From Acidobacteriota bacterium (GTDB lineage Bacteria > Acidobacteriota > Terriglobia > Bryobacterales > Bryobacteraceae): a stretch of DNA of 64,000 nucleotides. This document shows, one piece after another, positions 17,805 through 26,162 of this stretch (position 1 is the stretch's first letter; the number at the start of each line of letters is the position of its first letter). Both the position numbers and the translations under genes were made by a program. Below the pieces are notes generated by a model that made no database searches, had not been told where the DNA came from, and saw only the letters and a list, made by a program, of their open reading frames with translations. The stretch lies in assembly GCA_017304135.1 (NCBI GenBank), contig JAFLBB010000001.1, forward strand, positions 1 to 64,000, written 5' to 3'.

Positions 17805-17822
17805 CCTTGGGCAAAAAAAAGC

Positions 17823-18527
17823 TTACAGCATCATCTGGCCGGAACGCTCCACCTTGTAGATCTTTTCAAGCCTGAGTCTCGCGACGACTGGATTGACGTC
17901 GAACACCTCAGCGAGGGCCCTCGCTGAGATTTCTAGACTTTCCTCGGGGAGCAATACTACCCCCAGATTCCCGGCAGCTTCGAGATATGGAATAGCGGCC
18001 TTTCGCACGAGCGGCGCCGGCATGAGGAGCTGACCCATGGCCATGTTCGCCTGGAACTCCCACCATTCGCCGTTGTACGGCCGGGTAGCCCCAGAGTCAG
18101 ATCCGAGATCTCTGCAAAGGACCTTCGGAGCGTTCGGGTCAGAAATGTCGGCGAACAGCGGCAGCGTCCCTGACACCAAAAACAGATGGGCGTGGAGCAG
18201 GCAATGACCTGCTTCGTGGGCGATTGTGCTTCGAAGCCGCCGTTGACCCGCAACTTTCTCATCTTCGTCGAGAGACTTCGCGACATAGACTGCTCGAACG
18301 CCCTTCGGCCCAAACTCCGAGAAGCCGAGTACCCCGTCCTTCATCTCGACGGCCTCCACTGCAACGCCGAATCGCTTTTCTACGAAACGCTCGATGCGGA
18401 TGGGCTCCGGCTCGGTCGGCAACAGCTTGACCGCCCCAAGCGCTTCGAGCACAATCCTTTCGATATCTCCGTCTGTGTAGTGCACCGCTTCTTGAAACGG
18501 GCCTCTGTTGGCTCGGTAAGTCCTCAT
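17823..18527 (-). CDS. ImmA/IrrE-family zinc metallopeptidase (CapP-like)
   Basis: 234 aa, starting one base after the HTH gene stop. The HExxH motif is HEAGHCLLH (H104, E105, H108) with a downstream Glu in WWEFQANMAMGQLLMP that fits the third metal ligand region. In described CBASS loci, CapP is a peptidase of this type that cleaves the repressor CapH in response to damaged or single-stranded DNA and so induces CBASS. Gene order HTH, peptidase, effector, cyclase and the paired operators support the same role here. Sequence identity to characterised CapP cannot be measured here. Confidence 0.85.
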   Translation of the reverse strand: MRTYRANRGPFQEAVHYTDGDIERIVLEALGAVKLLPTEPEPIRIERFVEKRFGVAVEAVEMKDGVLGFSEFGPKGVRAVYVAKSLDEDEKVAGQRRLRSTIAHEAGHCLLHAHLFLVSGTLPLFADISDPNAPKVLCRDLGSDSGATRPYNGEWWEFQANMAMGQLLMPAPLVRKAAIPYLEAAGNLGVVLLPEESLEISARALAEVFDVNPVVARLRLEKIYKVERSGQMML

Positions 18528-18528
18528 G

Positions 18529-18882
18529 CTACTTGCTGGTTCCGCCTTTGCGATCTCGGGTGAGCTTTAGGAGTTCCTCCGCACTGATACCCTCCTCCGC
18601 GACTCTGCGCAGGGCGAAACCCAACGCAGGTTCCCGACGGACAGCGTCGCGAAGTTCTTCAAGCGGAAGGCCGGTTCCGAGTTTCTCAAGCTCTTCAACT
18701 GGCACCACGAGGGCCTTCGCCATCTTGTGAAGCAGCTCCGGCGAAGGATTTCGTCGACCATTCTCAATATCCGAAATATGGGCAGCGGTCACGCCCTCCA
18801 GCTTTCGAGCGAACTCCCGCAAGGACAAGTCGTGCTGGTCGCGAAGCGAACGAATGCGACTGCCCAATGTTTCCATAGTCAC
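18529..18882 (-). CDS. XRE family HTH repressor (CapH-like)
   Basis: 117 aa from GTG 18882, or 115 aa from ATG 18876. The N-terminal 60 residues are a classic Cro/C1-type HTH: IRSLRDQHDLSLREFA, then VTAAHISDIENGRRNPS and LLHKMAKAL. A variable, charged C-terminal tail would be the cleavable or oligomerisation part. It is the first gene of HTH-ImmA-capV-cyclase. The predicted transcription start falls at or next to the GTG, so the mRNA may be leaderless. The 16-bp operator lies 6-12 bases before the start codon. Confidence 0.87.
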   Translation of the reverse strand: MTMETLGSRIRSLRDQHDLSLREFARKLEGVTAAHISDIENGRRNPSPELLHKMAKALVVPVEELEKLGTGLPLEELRDAVRREPALGFALRRVAEEGISAEELLKLTRDRKGGTSK

Positions 18883-18887
18883 TGTCA

Positions 18888-18916
18888 GCTTACACTGCGT
18901 ACAGGCGGGGTGTCAA
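18888..18916 (-). promoter_or_regulatory. Promoter with overlapping operator (copy 1) of the HTH gene
   Basis: On the minus strand a perfect -35 TTGACA (18,911-18,916) is followed after 16 bases by a -10-like TGTAAG (18,889-18,894). The 16-bp site TGTACGCAGTGTAAGC (18,888-18,903) overlaps the spacer and -10 and is nearly identical to the site before capV. A protein bound here would block RNA polymerase, consistent with autorepression. Just upstream, TGCGTAGCG is repeated directly. Confidence 0.7.
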
Positions 18917-19000
18917 GTGCAGACTGCGTAGCGTGCGTAGCGCACTGGTCAGCGCCCGTGTGACCATCGGCGCCAGACCCGACTGCACCTCAGGCCCTCA

Positions 19001-19768
19001 CTAGCGAGGCAGCAACGTGCTTTTTTGATCAAGTCCAATGTCTCGGTCGCCAACCATCTGCTGCTCCCAGAACTCGCCGACGAGCAGGCCAGACGGATGT
19101 TGCTGCGAGCGGCCGGAATAGACGAGACGGACCTGATATCGGCAGACCATCTTTTCCGTCTGCTCGATGCGCTGTGCGGTAACCCGATGAATCTCCTTGG
19201 CAGCGAAGACCTGGTAGACCCAGGGCATTCCTGCAACTGGTTCGATGGACCGGATCTTGATGCTCGAGGTGATCGACTCCGACTTGATCTTACCCAGAGT
19301 GTCGTCCTCCCGGAATTTGTTCATCGTGAACGTGCGGAGATTGGCGGTCATCAGGTTCAAAGCGTCGGCATACTGGCGTTCGACGTTCGCCGGTGTGTAG
19401 GTCAGGTAGTCGTTGAGGAATCTCCTCACGATGGCGCGGCCCTCCACGTCTGTCGGGGCAGGTCCGGTGTCGGAGGAGGACGCGCTCTCGGCCTGGACGG
19501 ATGGCACAAGCGGAGACCGAACGTGCAGGACGGTTCCCCCAACAACCGTCGCCTCTCCGGCTCCGTCAACCCGAATCACCACCGGCGGTTGCAGTCGCAC
19601 GTAGGCGAAGAGTCCAAGAGCGAGAATCGCCAACAGCCCGCAGGTTAGGCCGAGCACGGCCATGCGGTTGGCGTAGGCGCGTAGGGCGCCGTCCATCTCG
19701 TAGTACTTGGAGATCTGCTGCTTCACCGGCAGCGTCGATCGATCCTTGCGTTGAAGGCTAAACATCAC
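19001..19768 (-). CDS. VirB8-like T4SS inner-membrane protein
   Basis: 255 aa with a cytoplasmic N-terminus, one membrane helix at about 36-57 (LGLTCGLLAILALGLFAYV) and a periplasmic domain, the VirB8/TrbF layout. The periplasmic part contains RFLNDYLTYTP and later VYQVFAAKEIHRV and CRYQVRLVY, typical of the NTF2-like fold of VirB8. It would form the inner-membrane complex with VirB6 and VirB10. An AAAGGAGG ribosome site sits in the 12-base gap after the VirB6-like gene, and this is the last gene of the T4SS block. Confidence 0.75.
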   Translation of the reverse strand: MMFSLQRKDRSTLPVKQQISKYYEMDGALRAYANRMAVLGLTCGLLAILALGLFAYVRLQPPVVIRVDGAGEATVVGGTVLHVRSPLVPSVQAESASSSDTGPAPTDVEGRAIVRRFLNDYLTYTPANVERQYADALNLMTANLRTFTMNKFREDDTLGKIKSESITSSIKIRSIEPVAGMPWVYQVFAAKEIHRVTAQRIEQTEKMVCRYQVRLVYSGRSQQHPSGLLVGEFWEQQMVGDRDIGLDQKSTLLPR

Positions 19769-19780
19769 CTGTTGCCTCCT

Positions 19781-20977
19781 TTAGGCTGAATCTGAATTCC
19801 GAGTGGGAGCCACCGCTCTTGCCGCGAGCCCTCGACCTGCCTGGACTACTCGCTGGCCACCTTGTACGCCAAGCGCTGCCGCAGCGCCGGCCAGCCACCC
19901 AATGGCATGGGGGATGTTCACCGGACGGTGCTGACCGATCGATCCCGTTGATCCCTGTGGACCCGATGGAGCGCCAGTTTGAGGCGATGTGTTGACACCC
20001 ACGGCTTGTCCCGCGCCGGCGGGGGGCGGCGGTGCTGGTGGCGCGCCGTTGGGCACCGCACTACCCATTCCCGCGCTCTCCGCTCCACCACCGGAAGTCG
20101 CGGTACGGCCGAACCCTTCCGTCGCACCTGATGCAGTCGCCACAGCCGCCTGCGCCATCGCCGCGGCTGTCCCCAGAACCGTCAACATAGTCGAGCCCAG
20201 GTCGCCCTCAACGATCCGCTTGGCCAAGAAGGGAATCAGCAGGATGCAAACGGAGAACAGGATGCTCGCTGCGGCGAGCAGCACTTCCGCCGTTGCTCCT
20301 TGGAGTGCGCCCCCAAAGCTCCCCGCGCCTGTGATCGCCGCCATGCTGTGGATGTTCAGCGCCATGGCCAACCGGCAGAAGATGCCGTACAACAATCCCC
20401 ATGTCGCGAAGATGAAGACATTCACGGCATAGCGTCGAGCGAGGTTCCCGAGCCCCATCGTCGGCAATACGGATAGGACCAGAGGACCGGTGACGTACAT
20501 GATCGTGCCAAACAGGGAATACAGCACCGCGAAGACCGTGTAGGACACCGGATACAGAATCATTGCGACCAGCAGCAGAACCGCGCTGAGTAAGCCCGAA
20601 ATCGCTCCAGTCACGAGATTCAGAAAGGTTGTCGAATTGATCGCAGTGTTCCGAATCTCAGTCAGCCACGCCGCGAAAACGTCGGTCGGTCCCACGCCAG
20701 CCATCGCGTGCGCCATCTGGTTGAATGCTCCGACAACTCCACGAAACACGGAGTCGTAGACAGTTCCACCATTCAAGAACAGGAGTCCCAGCGCCAGGTA
20801 CTTCACAGCCGAAACCCCGAGTGCGCGGACATCTCCCCCACGAACCCACGCCTCGTAGGCCGAGAAAAGGAGCGAAGCAAGGAGAATCCCGTAGGCCACG
20901 GTGAGAATGGTGCTCATCAGGCCAGCCGAGTTGATCCCGTTCAGGGCCGTATTGAACATCTGCTCAAACAGGAACAC
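19781..20977 (-). CDS. VirB6/TrbL-like polytopic T4SS channel protein
   Basis: 398 aa with about six hydrophobic segments between residues 20 and 265 (for example GAISGLLSAVLLLVAMILYP and FIFATWGLLYGIFCRLAMAL). A low-complexity Gly/Ala/Pro tail from about 290 onward includes GAPPAPPPPAGAGQ. The topology, size and position between VirB5-like and VirB8-like genes fit VirB6/TrbL, the inner-membrane channel component. The disordered tail is longer than the membrane core needs and is common in TrbL proteins. Confidence 0.75.
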   Translation of the reverse strand: MFLFEQMFNTALNGINSAGLMSTILTVAYGILLASLLFSAYEAWVRGGDVRALGVSAVKYLALGLLFLNGGTVYDSVFRGVVGAFNQMAHAMAGVGPTDVFAAWLTEIRNTAINSTTFLNLVTGAISGLLSAVLLLVAMILYPVSYTVFAVLYSLFGTIMYVTGPLVLSVLPTMGLGNLARRYAVNVFIFATWGLLYGIFCRLAMALNIHSMAAITGAGSFGGALQGATAEVLLAAASILFSVCILLIPFLAKRIVEGDLGSTMLTVLGTAAAMAQAAVATASGATEGFGRTATSGGGAESAGMGSAVPNGAPPAPPPPAGAGQAVGVNTSPQTGAPSGPQGSTGSIGQHRPVNIPHAIGWLAGAAAALGVQGGQRVVQAGRGLAARAVAPTRNSDSA

Positions 20978-20989
20978 TGCCTTGACCTC

Positions 20990-21838
20990 CTACTTGTTTA
21001 GTTCGGTGAGCTTGTTCCGGGTTTCGCGCGTGAATCGCGCCGACTCCTTCATCCGGGCGCTTTGCGCGGCCAGTTCAATCGTCCGGATCCGCATCAACTC
21101 CGCCAGCGCCTGTTGGGTGTAGGCGTGTGAACGAACTAGCCAGGCGCCCGCTTGCGCGCCGATCATCTCGGCCGTTCCGGGAGCTGTGGATTGCAGAGCG
21201 GTCATCATCTGCTCGGCGGCGGCAAGTTCCTGATCGGCGATGGCGTCGATCGCGATGGCCCGCTTCATGGCTGCCTGCGCGGCGGCATCCGAACTGTCGA
21301 TCAAGTCTCGCTGTGCGGGATGGGCCTCGGTGGCAGCGGGAAGCGGAGTATAGACTGCGGCGAAGTTCCCGCCGACGGCGCCGATTTGCCCCGCGTCCCG
21401 GGACAGAAGCACAGCCTCGAGTTGCCGTGGGTTCGGCAATGTTGCGCTTCGAACGATGACATTCCAGATCCCGCGAATGGCCGCGTAGATGCCCTGAACC
21501 TGTCCAACCAGTGCGCGCGCCCGGTCGATTGCCTGCTGCGGGTAGATCACGTTTCGTTGGAAGTCGAAGATCGCGCCCATGATCTGTTGTGCCGCGGTCA
21601 TGATCGAGTTGATCTGCTGCAGGATAGGCCCGATCACGTTGCGGAGTGCGTTGTTGACGCTCGTCATGACGTTGTTCAGGGTATTCATGCCGCTGGTGAC
21701 GATGTTGATCAAGCCGAGCAGAAACCCGAATTGCGCGTTGGCCGGCTGTGGTGCGAAAAACGAGACGATCAGCAGGAGCGCGATCAGCCGTGTCCGGTTT
21801 CGAACGAGGATGCTCCAGAGTTGGGATAGTAATGGCAT
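20990..21838 (-). CDS. VirB5/TrbJ-like secreted T4SS protein, copy B
   Basis: 282 aa with a signal peptide ending near PANAQF and a helical body with repeated short helices (VNNALRNVIGPILQQINSIM). It ends in TRETRNKLTELNK, nearly matching the end of the gene just upstream (TRESRTKASELNK). Both proteins share SLT-free helical organisation, the PNPRQLEAV / PNPSRLEAV motif and HPAQRDLID / HPEERNLID. It is thus a tandem paralog of the adjacent VirB5-like protein. VirB5/TrbJ proteins sit at the pilus tip or periplasm. Confidence 0.7.
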   Translation of the reverse strand: MPLLSQLWSILVRNRTRLIALLLIVSFFAPQPANAQFGFLLGLINIVTSGMNTLNNVMTSVNNALRNVIGPILQQINSIMTAAQQIMGAIFDFQRNVIYPQQAIDRARALVGQVQGIYAAIRGIWNVIVRSATLPNPRQLEAVLLSRDAGQIGAVGGNFAAVYTPLPAATEAHPAQRDLIDSSDAAAQAAMKRAIAIDAIADQELAAAEQMMTALQSTAPGTAEMIGAQAGAWLVRSHAYTQQALAELMRIRTIELAAQSARMKESARFTRETRNKLTELNK

Positions 21839-21846
21839 CTTGCCTC

Positions 21847-22671
21847 CTACTTGTTCAGCTCCGAGGCCTTCGTCCGCGACTCCCGCGTGAAGTTGGCCCC
21901 GCGCTTCAGCGTCATCGTGTCGTGCGCCAGCCGTGCGGCCTCCTGCCGGAGTTGCCCGGCGAGCATCTTCTGGATGTGTGCCTGGCTCTGGACCGCGGCG
22001 ATGTAGGCGGCAGCAGCAGACATGGCGGCGCTCCCGGGTGCCATCCGCGTAGCTTCCTCTTCGATGGCCTCCGCCGCTCGTAGCGTGTTGTCCGCCGACG
22101 CATCGCCCATCTTCAAGGTCATGAGTTGGCTTATCGCCAGGGCGTCATCAACGTCGATCAGGTTGCGTTCCTCGGGATGAACCTCCGAAGGCGCGGGCAG
22201 CGTGCCAAATGTCCGCTGGAACTCTGAAACGAGTTGCGGGTGGTCCCCGACCTGGCGATTCCGCATCACTGCCTCCAGGCGGCTTGGGTTCGGCAACTGT
22301 GCGCTGTTGACTCCAATCGCGTAAAGGTTGTTGAGGAGGCCACGGAAGGTCGCGATCAGGTTCGAGGCGAGATTTCGGGCGCGATTGATCTCCGACAGTG
22401 GCCAGACGACCTGTTCCCAGAGGTTGCGTAGTTGATTGAGGAAGCCCTGGAGCGCTTGCGCCGCAGACTGGACACCCTCCAGCAACGGCCTCATCGTGTT
22501 GTTGATGAAGCTGAGGATGTTGTTCGCAACCTGATTCACCAGGTTGAACGCACCCGTGATCCCGCCAAGGCTGAACTGCGCATGAGCCGGTTGAGGCGCG
22601 ACAATTGCCATCGCCAGGATCAGAGCCAGGCTCACGGCAAGGAGTTTCGTGAGATGTTGCCAGTCAAGCAT
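21847..22671 (-). CDS. VirB5/TrbJ-like secreted T4SS protein, copy A
   Basis: 274 aa with a signal peptide ending near PAHAQF. The body is amphipathic-helical (NQVANNILSFINNTMRPLL) and rich in Ala/Gln near the C-terminus, like VirB5/TrbJ. The start overlaps the VirB4 stop by 8 bases. Copy B follows after 8 bases and is clearly homologous. Two such genes in a row suggest a duplicated minor pilus component. Confidence 0.7.
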   Translation of the reverse strand: MLDWQHLTKLLAVSLALILAMAIVAPQPAHAQFSLGGITGAFNLVNQVANNILSFINNTMRPLLEGVQSAAQALQGFLNQLRNLWEQVVWPLSEINRARNLASNLIATFRGLLNNLYAIGVNSAQLPNPSRLEAVMRNRQVGDHPQLVSEFQRTFGTLPAPSEVHPEERNLIDVDDALAISQLMTLKMGDASADNTLRAAEAIEEEATRMAPGSAAMSAAAAYIAAVQSQAHIQKMLAGQLRQEAARLAHDTMTLKRGANFTRESRTKASELNK

Positions 22672-25351
22672 GCTCCCCTCCTGTTGCCGGGAGGCCCGTC
22701 AGCCGTCGTTTAGGGGCTGCGGCCATCTGAACGCTGCCTGAAAGCTCCTCTGGCAGTGCCTCGACATCGGCCAAGCCGTTGGGAAAGCGCTCGCCCAAAT
22801 CCCGATAAATCTCGATCAGGCTGCGGTCCCGATTCCGGTCAAGACTGAGCACGTAGGTCCGATAGGCCCGTTCTCTCGGATAGGTTGTGGCGATCCAGTA
22901 GTCGATGGGCGTAGGCACAAGCCGAATCGTCTGCGTGGTTTCCGACTTCTCTCCGAGCACCAGCAGGACTTCAGCGCTACGCCCTTTCCGCGGCGCCGCG
23001 AATCGCTTGATCTCGCCCAGCGCGACCTCGTTCAGCCCCAGATGCTCAACCAGGGGGCTCACGTCGCCTGGTTGTTGGCCGATGACCTTGACCGACGTGT
23101 TTCGCAGGATCCCGGCGCCGTGCTCCTTCGGCCGCTGTTTGGTGCCAACGAAGTCTTCGAGCGTCTGCGAGATCCCCCAGACGCTCGCACCTCGCTTCCT
23201 GGCCGTCCGGAATAGTTGGACCACGCAGTCGGCCAGGACCGGCGATTCGAGGAGCGACCAGCACTCGTCCAGAACTGTGATGGACGGCTGGCCTGACCTT
23301 CCAGACGCGCGTTCCGACATGGCCTGGGCAATGAGCATGCTCATTGCGGTTTCAAGCCGAGGGTCGGAACTCAAGCCCTCGATGTTGAAGAACAGCCAGT
23401 TGGCGTCGGTGCGAATCGTGGTGTGCCGGTCAAAGAGCTTCGAGTAGACGCCCTTCTCGCCCGTCCACTGGCGGAGCGCCACGGAAGCAAGCAGCGCCAG
23501 TTCGCGGATGTGCTCAATCCGCTCCTCGTCGGTCCATGTGGAGAGCTCGTTTCGAAGGTCCGTGTATGTGGGCGTCTTGTTGTCCACCCGGACCGCCGCC
23601 CGCTTATAGACCCTGGCGATCGCCTCCGAGAGGATGTTGTCGAGGATGGACGTGTCGGATTGCCCCAGGTCGCCGATCATGTGTCGGGTCAGGTTCTTCA
23701 GAAAAGCGATCTTGTCCTTGGTCGGCTGAAGTTCGCCGTGCGGAAGGTCCCATGGGTTCAGGGTCTCCGTGCCTTCAAGGTCGACTTCGATCACCCGGCC
23801 ACCCATCACTTCCACCAAGGGCCGATACGAATCGCCTCTCTCCACGATCGAGATCAGCGGATTCGCCCGCGCCATCATCAGAAGGAACATCTGCGCCATA
23901 AACGTCTTCCCGCCACCGGACTTCGCCATGAACAGCATGTTGGCGTCGCCGACGGAGGGGTCGTAAGGTGAGAACGGAATCAGTTGCCGGTATGGAGTTT
24001 CGAGCAGTATCAGCGGCGACTGCGGCGTACCCTGCCACGGCGTCTCGATGGGGAGCAGGTCAGCCGCATGGAGAGTGAGACAACTGAGATCCCGCTTGTT
24101 CTCCTGCGACATGCCCGGCAACGTCCCGATGAGCAACCGCCGCTGGGGGAGTGACTCCGGGATGGCCCGCGCTCCATTCATCCGGGTCACAGCATGGATG
24201 ACTCGCTGCCGGCGATCGTTGAGCGTGCGCTGGGCCTCGTCCACATCCGTTCTGCTCACGATGGGCCGGGACGTCCGAACGGCGATCACGAGTGAGTAAT
24301 TACAGACCTTGAGCGAAGAAGAGATGACAGCCTGCAGAACCTCCTGAAGTTGGTTCTGCGCCACTTGCGCTTCGACGTTGATCTTGAACCCGCCGTTCGA
24401 GTCGCGCTGCGCGGCCTGCATACGCCGGAGACGGCCTTTGAAGTGTTCCAGGATCTTCGTCTGGTCAGGGATTGTCACCTCGGCGCTGACGATGATCGGG
24501 AAGTCGAGCACCATCAACTCGCGCAGGATGCCGGGAAATGTGCCGTCCGGGAGATCCTTCAGGCTCACCAGCGTGTAGAGGAGTCCGCCGACCTGGATGA
24601 AGTTCTCCTGCTCATCCTCAATGCTGGTGTTGGTGACTTGGTTCCGTGCGCTTCGGTAGTGGAGAGCGTAGTCGGCTCGACGCATGGGGCTGCGGTCCAC
24701 AACCGCGGGGTTGAGGGCACGCTTGGCCTCCAGGAACATCTCGTCATCGGACATCCTTCGAACACCCATGCCGGTGGAGACAAGGGTCTGCTCGACGCCG
24801 GCCAGAAGACTGCCGAACTCCGACAGGAGATCCTCGTGCTCGCGGCGCGCGCGCTCGACACACTTCTCTACGGACAGGCTGAACAAGCCGCGCTTCTTGC
24901 CTTGCAGGCGCTCAGCCAGTTCGTGATGGATTCGAGGATTCCAGACGAAGTAGGCATGCAGAAGGTGGCGGAGATAGTGCCCGCGACGTTCGTTCGAATC
25001 CCAGCGCTCCATCCGCTCGCGATCGATCGTTTGGAGCACAGCGTTCTCATTCCTGTTCAGTTGCGGGTAGGCGGATCGCGCATCCCCGATTCCTTCACAG
25101 ATCTCGAATCGCATCTGAAGACGCATCGACCGTTCAGGCAGTGACCGGATCAGCGCTTCGAGCGCGTGTTTCGAGCGGTTCCGCATCCCGTCGTCGTGGT
25201 AGAAGCCGTTGATCCCGGTCAACTCGTAGCCGGCGACCAGGCTCCCGTCCACTTGCACCATCACCCCATCCAGGTATTCCCGGACCGGCAATAGCTCACA
25301 GAACGCCGGTCGCCGGAGTGCTTCTTCGTATTTCGCCGCAGTGATCGGCAT
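22664..25351 (-). CDS. virB4: VirB4-family T4SS ATPase
   Basis: 895 aa. Walker A is MAKSGGGKTFMAQ near residue 480 and Walker B is ITVLDECWSLLESP, followed by the conserved RKRGASVWGISQTLEDFVGT, which fits VirB4/TrbE ATPases. The N-terminal half contains the VirB4 CagE/TrbE-type domain (EALIRSLPERSMRLQMRFE). It powers assembly and substrate transport at the inner membrane. VirB3 precedes it with a 9-base gap. It is the most reliable marker that this block is a real type IV secretion locus. Confidence 0.92.
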   Translation of the reverse strand: MPITAAKYEEALRRPAFCELLPVREYLDGVMVQVDGSLVAGYELTGINGFYHDDGMRNRSKHALEALIRSLPERSMRLQMRFEICEGIGDARSAYPQLNRNENAVLQTIDRERMERWDSNERRGHYLRHLLHAYFVWNPRIHHELAERLQGKKRGLFSLSVEKCVERARREHEDLLSEFGSLLAGVEQTLVSTGMGVRRMSDDEMFLEAKRALNPAVVDRSPMRRADYALHYRSARNQVTNTSIEDEQENFIQVGGLLYTLVSLKDLPDGTFPGILRELMVLDFPIIVSAEVTIPDQTKILEHFKGRLRRMQAAQRDSNGGFKINVEAQVAQNQLQEVLQAVISSSLKVCNYSLVIAVRTSRPIVSRTDVDEAQRTLNDRRQRVIHAVTRMNGARAIPESLPQRRLLIGTLPGMSQENKRDLSCLTLHAADLLPIETPWQGTPQSPLILLETPYRQLIPFSPYDPSVGDANMLFMAKSGGGKTFMAQMFLLMMARANPLISIVERGDSYRPLVEVMGGRVIEVDLEGTETLNPWDLPHGELQPTKDKIAFLKNLTRHMIGDLGQSDTSILDNILSEAIARVYKRAAVRVDNKTPTYTDLRNELSTWTDEERIEHIRELALLASVALRQWTGEKGVYSKLFDRHTTIRTDANWLFFNIEGLSSDPRLETAMSMLIAQAMSERASGRSGQPSITVLDECWSLLESPVLADCVVQLFRTARKRGASVWGISQTLEDFVGTKQRPKEHGAGILRNTSVKVIGQQPGDVSPLVEHLGLNEVALGEIKRFAAPRKGRSAEVLLVLGEKSETTQTIRLVPTPIDYWIATTYPRERAYRTYVLSLDRNRDRSLIEIYRDLGERFPNGLADVEALPEELSGSVQMAAAPKRRLTGLPATGGEHA

Positions 25352-25360
25352 TCAATCCTC

Positions 25361-25687
25361 CTAGCGCAAGAACTCGGAAGTGAACTCCCGGTCGGGTTCG
25401 AGCCCACAGTAGATGTGCGGCTTCGCGTGCCACACCAGGAGATCGCGCAAATAGCCGCGGGGCTTGCCGTACTTGAAGAGCATCAGCACGGGTACCGCAA
25501 TTAGTGGCACCACATACTGCAGAACGATCCCCAGTGGGATCCCGTAGAGTTCGCGATTCAGAAACCGGCCGACGATATTCATGACGGCGGCCAGGCCGAT
25601 CACGAGGAACAGATCCTCAAACTCGAGGTAGAAGAACGTCACCCGCTGGTGCAGGTTTCGATGAACTGGCGTTACTTCGATCGCCAT
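25361..25687 (-). CDS. VirB3/TrbD-like small membrane protein
   Basis: 108 aa with two hydrophobic segments (LFLVIGLAAVMNIVGRFL and GIVLQYVVPLIAVPVLMLF) and a polar C-terminus. The size, the short N-terminal VHRNLHQRVTFFYLEFED and the position directly before VirB4 fit VirB3/TrbD, which anchors VirB4 at the membrane. A divergent VirB3 is the best reading; the family is poorly conserved. Confidence 0.65.
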   Translation of the reverse strand: MAIEVTPVHRNLHQRVTFFYLEFEDLFLVIGLAAVMNIVGRFLNRELYGIPLGIVLQYVVPLIAVPVLMLFKYGKPRGYLRDLLVWHAKPHIYCGLEPDREFTSEFLR

Positions 25688-25691
25688 GGCC

Positions 25692-26147
25692 TCAACTCAC
25701 GCCTCCCGTTCCTTGTGCAATGAAGAACTCAGCCAGCCGAAGAACTCCAGAAAGCCCAAAGCAGATCATGGCCGAGAGGATGTGCCTCGCCCACGGCGCT
25801 CCCGGGTAGATCCGAAAGCCCATGCCACCGAAGTGCATGACCCCGATGACGACCTGAAGCACGCCGTAGAGGGGAAGAAAGACATTGGCGGACCAGTTCA
25901 CCAAACCCAGCAGCGTGATCCAGACTGCGTCAGGATCGTTCCAGGCCCGCTGCAGCGCGAACCGCTCGATCGCTCTCAGTAGCCCGGACACCATCAGGGC
26001 CGCGAAACCCGCGTACATCGAGTACTGGTGGGACCCTCCGCGGGAGAACCGAAGGACCGAAACGACGAAAAAGAGGCCCGCAAGCGTCGGCATGATGACA
26101 TTGCCGAACCAGTTCGTCAGATTGGTGAGTCCGGTCAGGAAGTCCAT
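25692..26147 (-). CDS. Double VirB2-like membrane protein
   Basis: 151 aa built from two similar halves. Residues 8-63 (NLTNWFGNVIMPTLAGL ... SGLLRAIERF) and 79-142 (GLVNWSANVFLPLYGVL ... SGVLRLAEFF) each have two membrane helices in the pattern N-W-x-x-N-V-x-x-P ... S-G-L/V-L-R. The end, IAQGTGGVS, closely matches INQGGGGVS of the protein at 26,894-27,259. VirB2/TrbC pilins have two helices and a cleaved signal; here no signal peptide is evident and two units are fused. It may be a pilin-like channel ring component. Confidence 0.6.
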   Translation of the reverse strand: MDFLTGLTNLTNWFGNVIMPTLAGLFFVVSVLRFSRGGSHQYSMYAGFAALMVSGLLRAIERFALQRAWNDPDAVWITLLGLVNWSANVFLPLYGVLQVVIGVMHFGGMGFRIYPGAPWARHILSAMICFGLSGVLRLAEFFIAQGTGGVS

Positions 26148-26162
26148 GAGGTCTCTCCTGCG

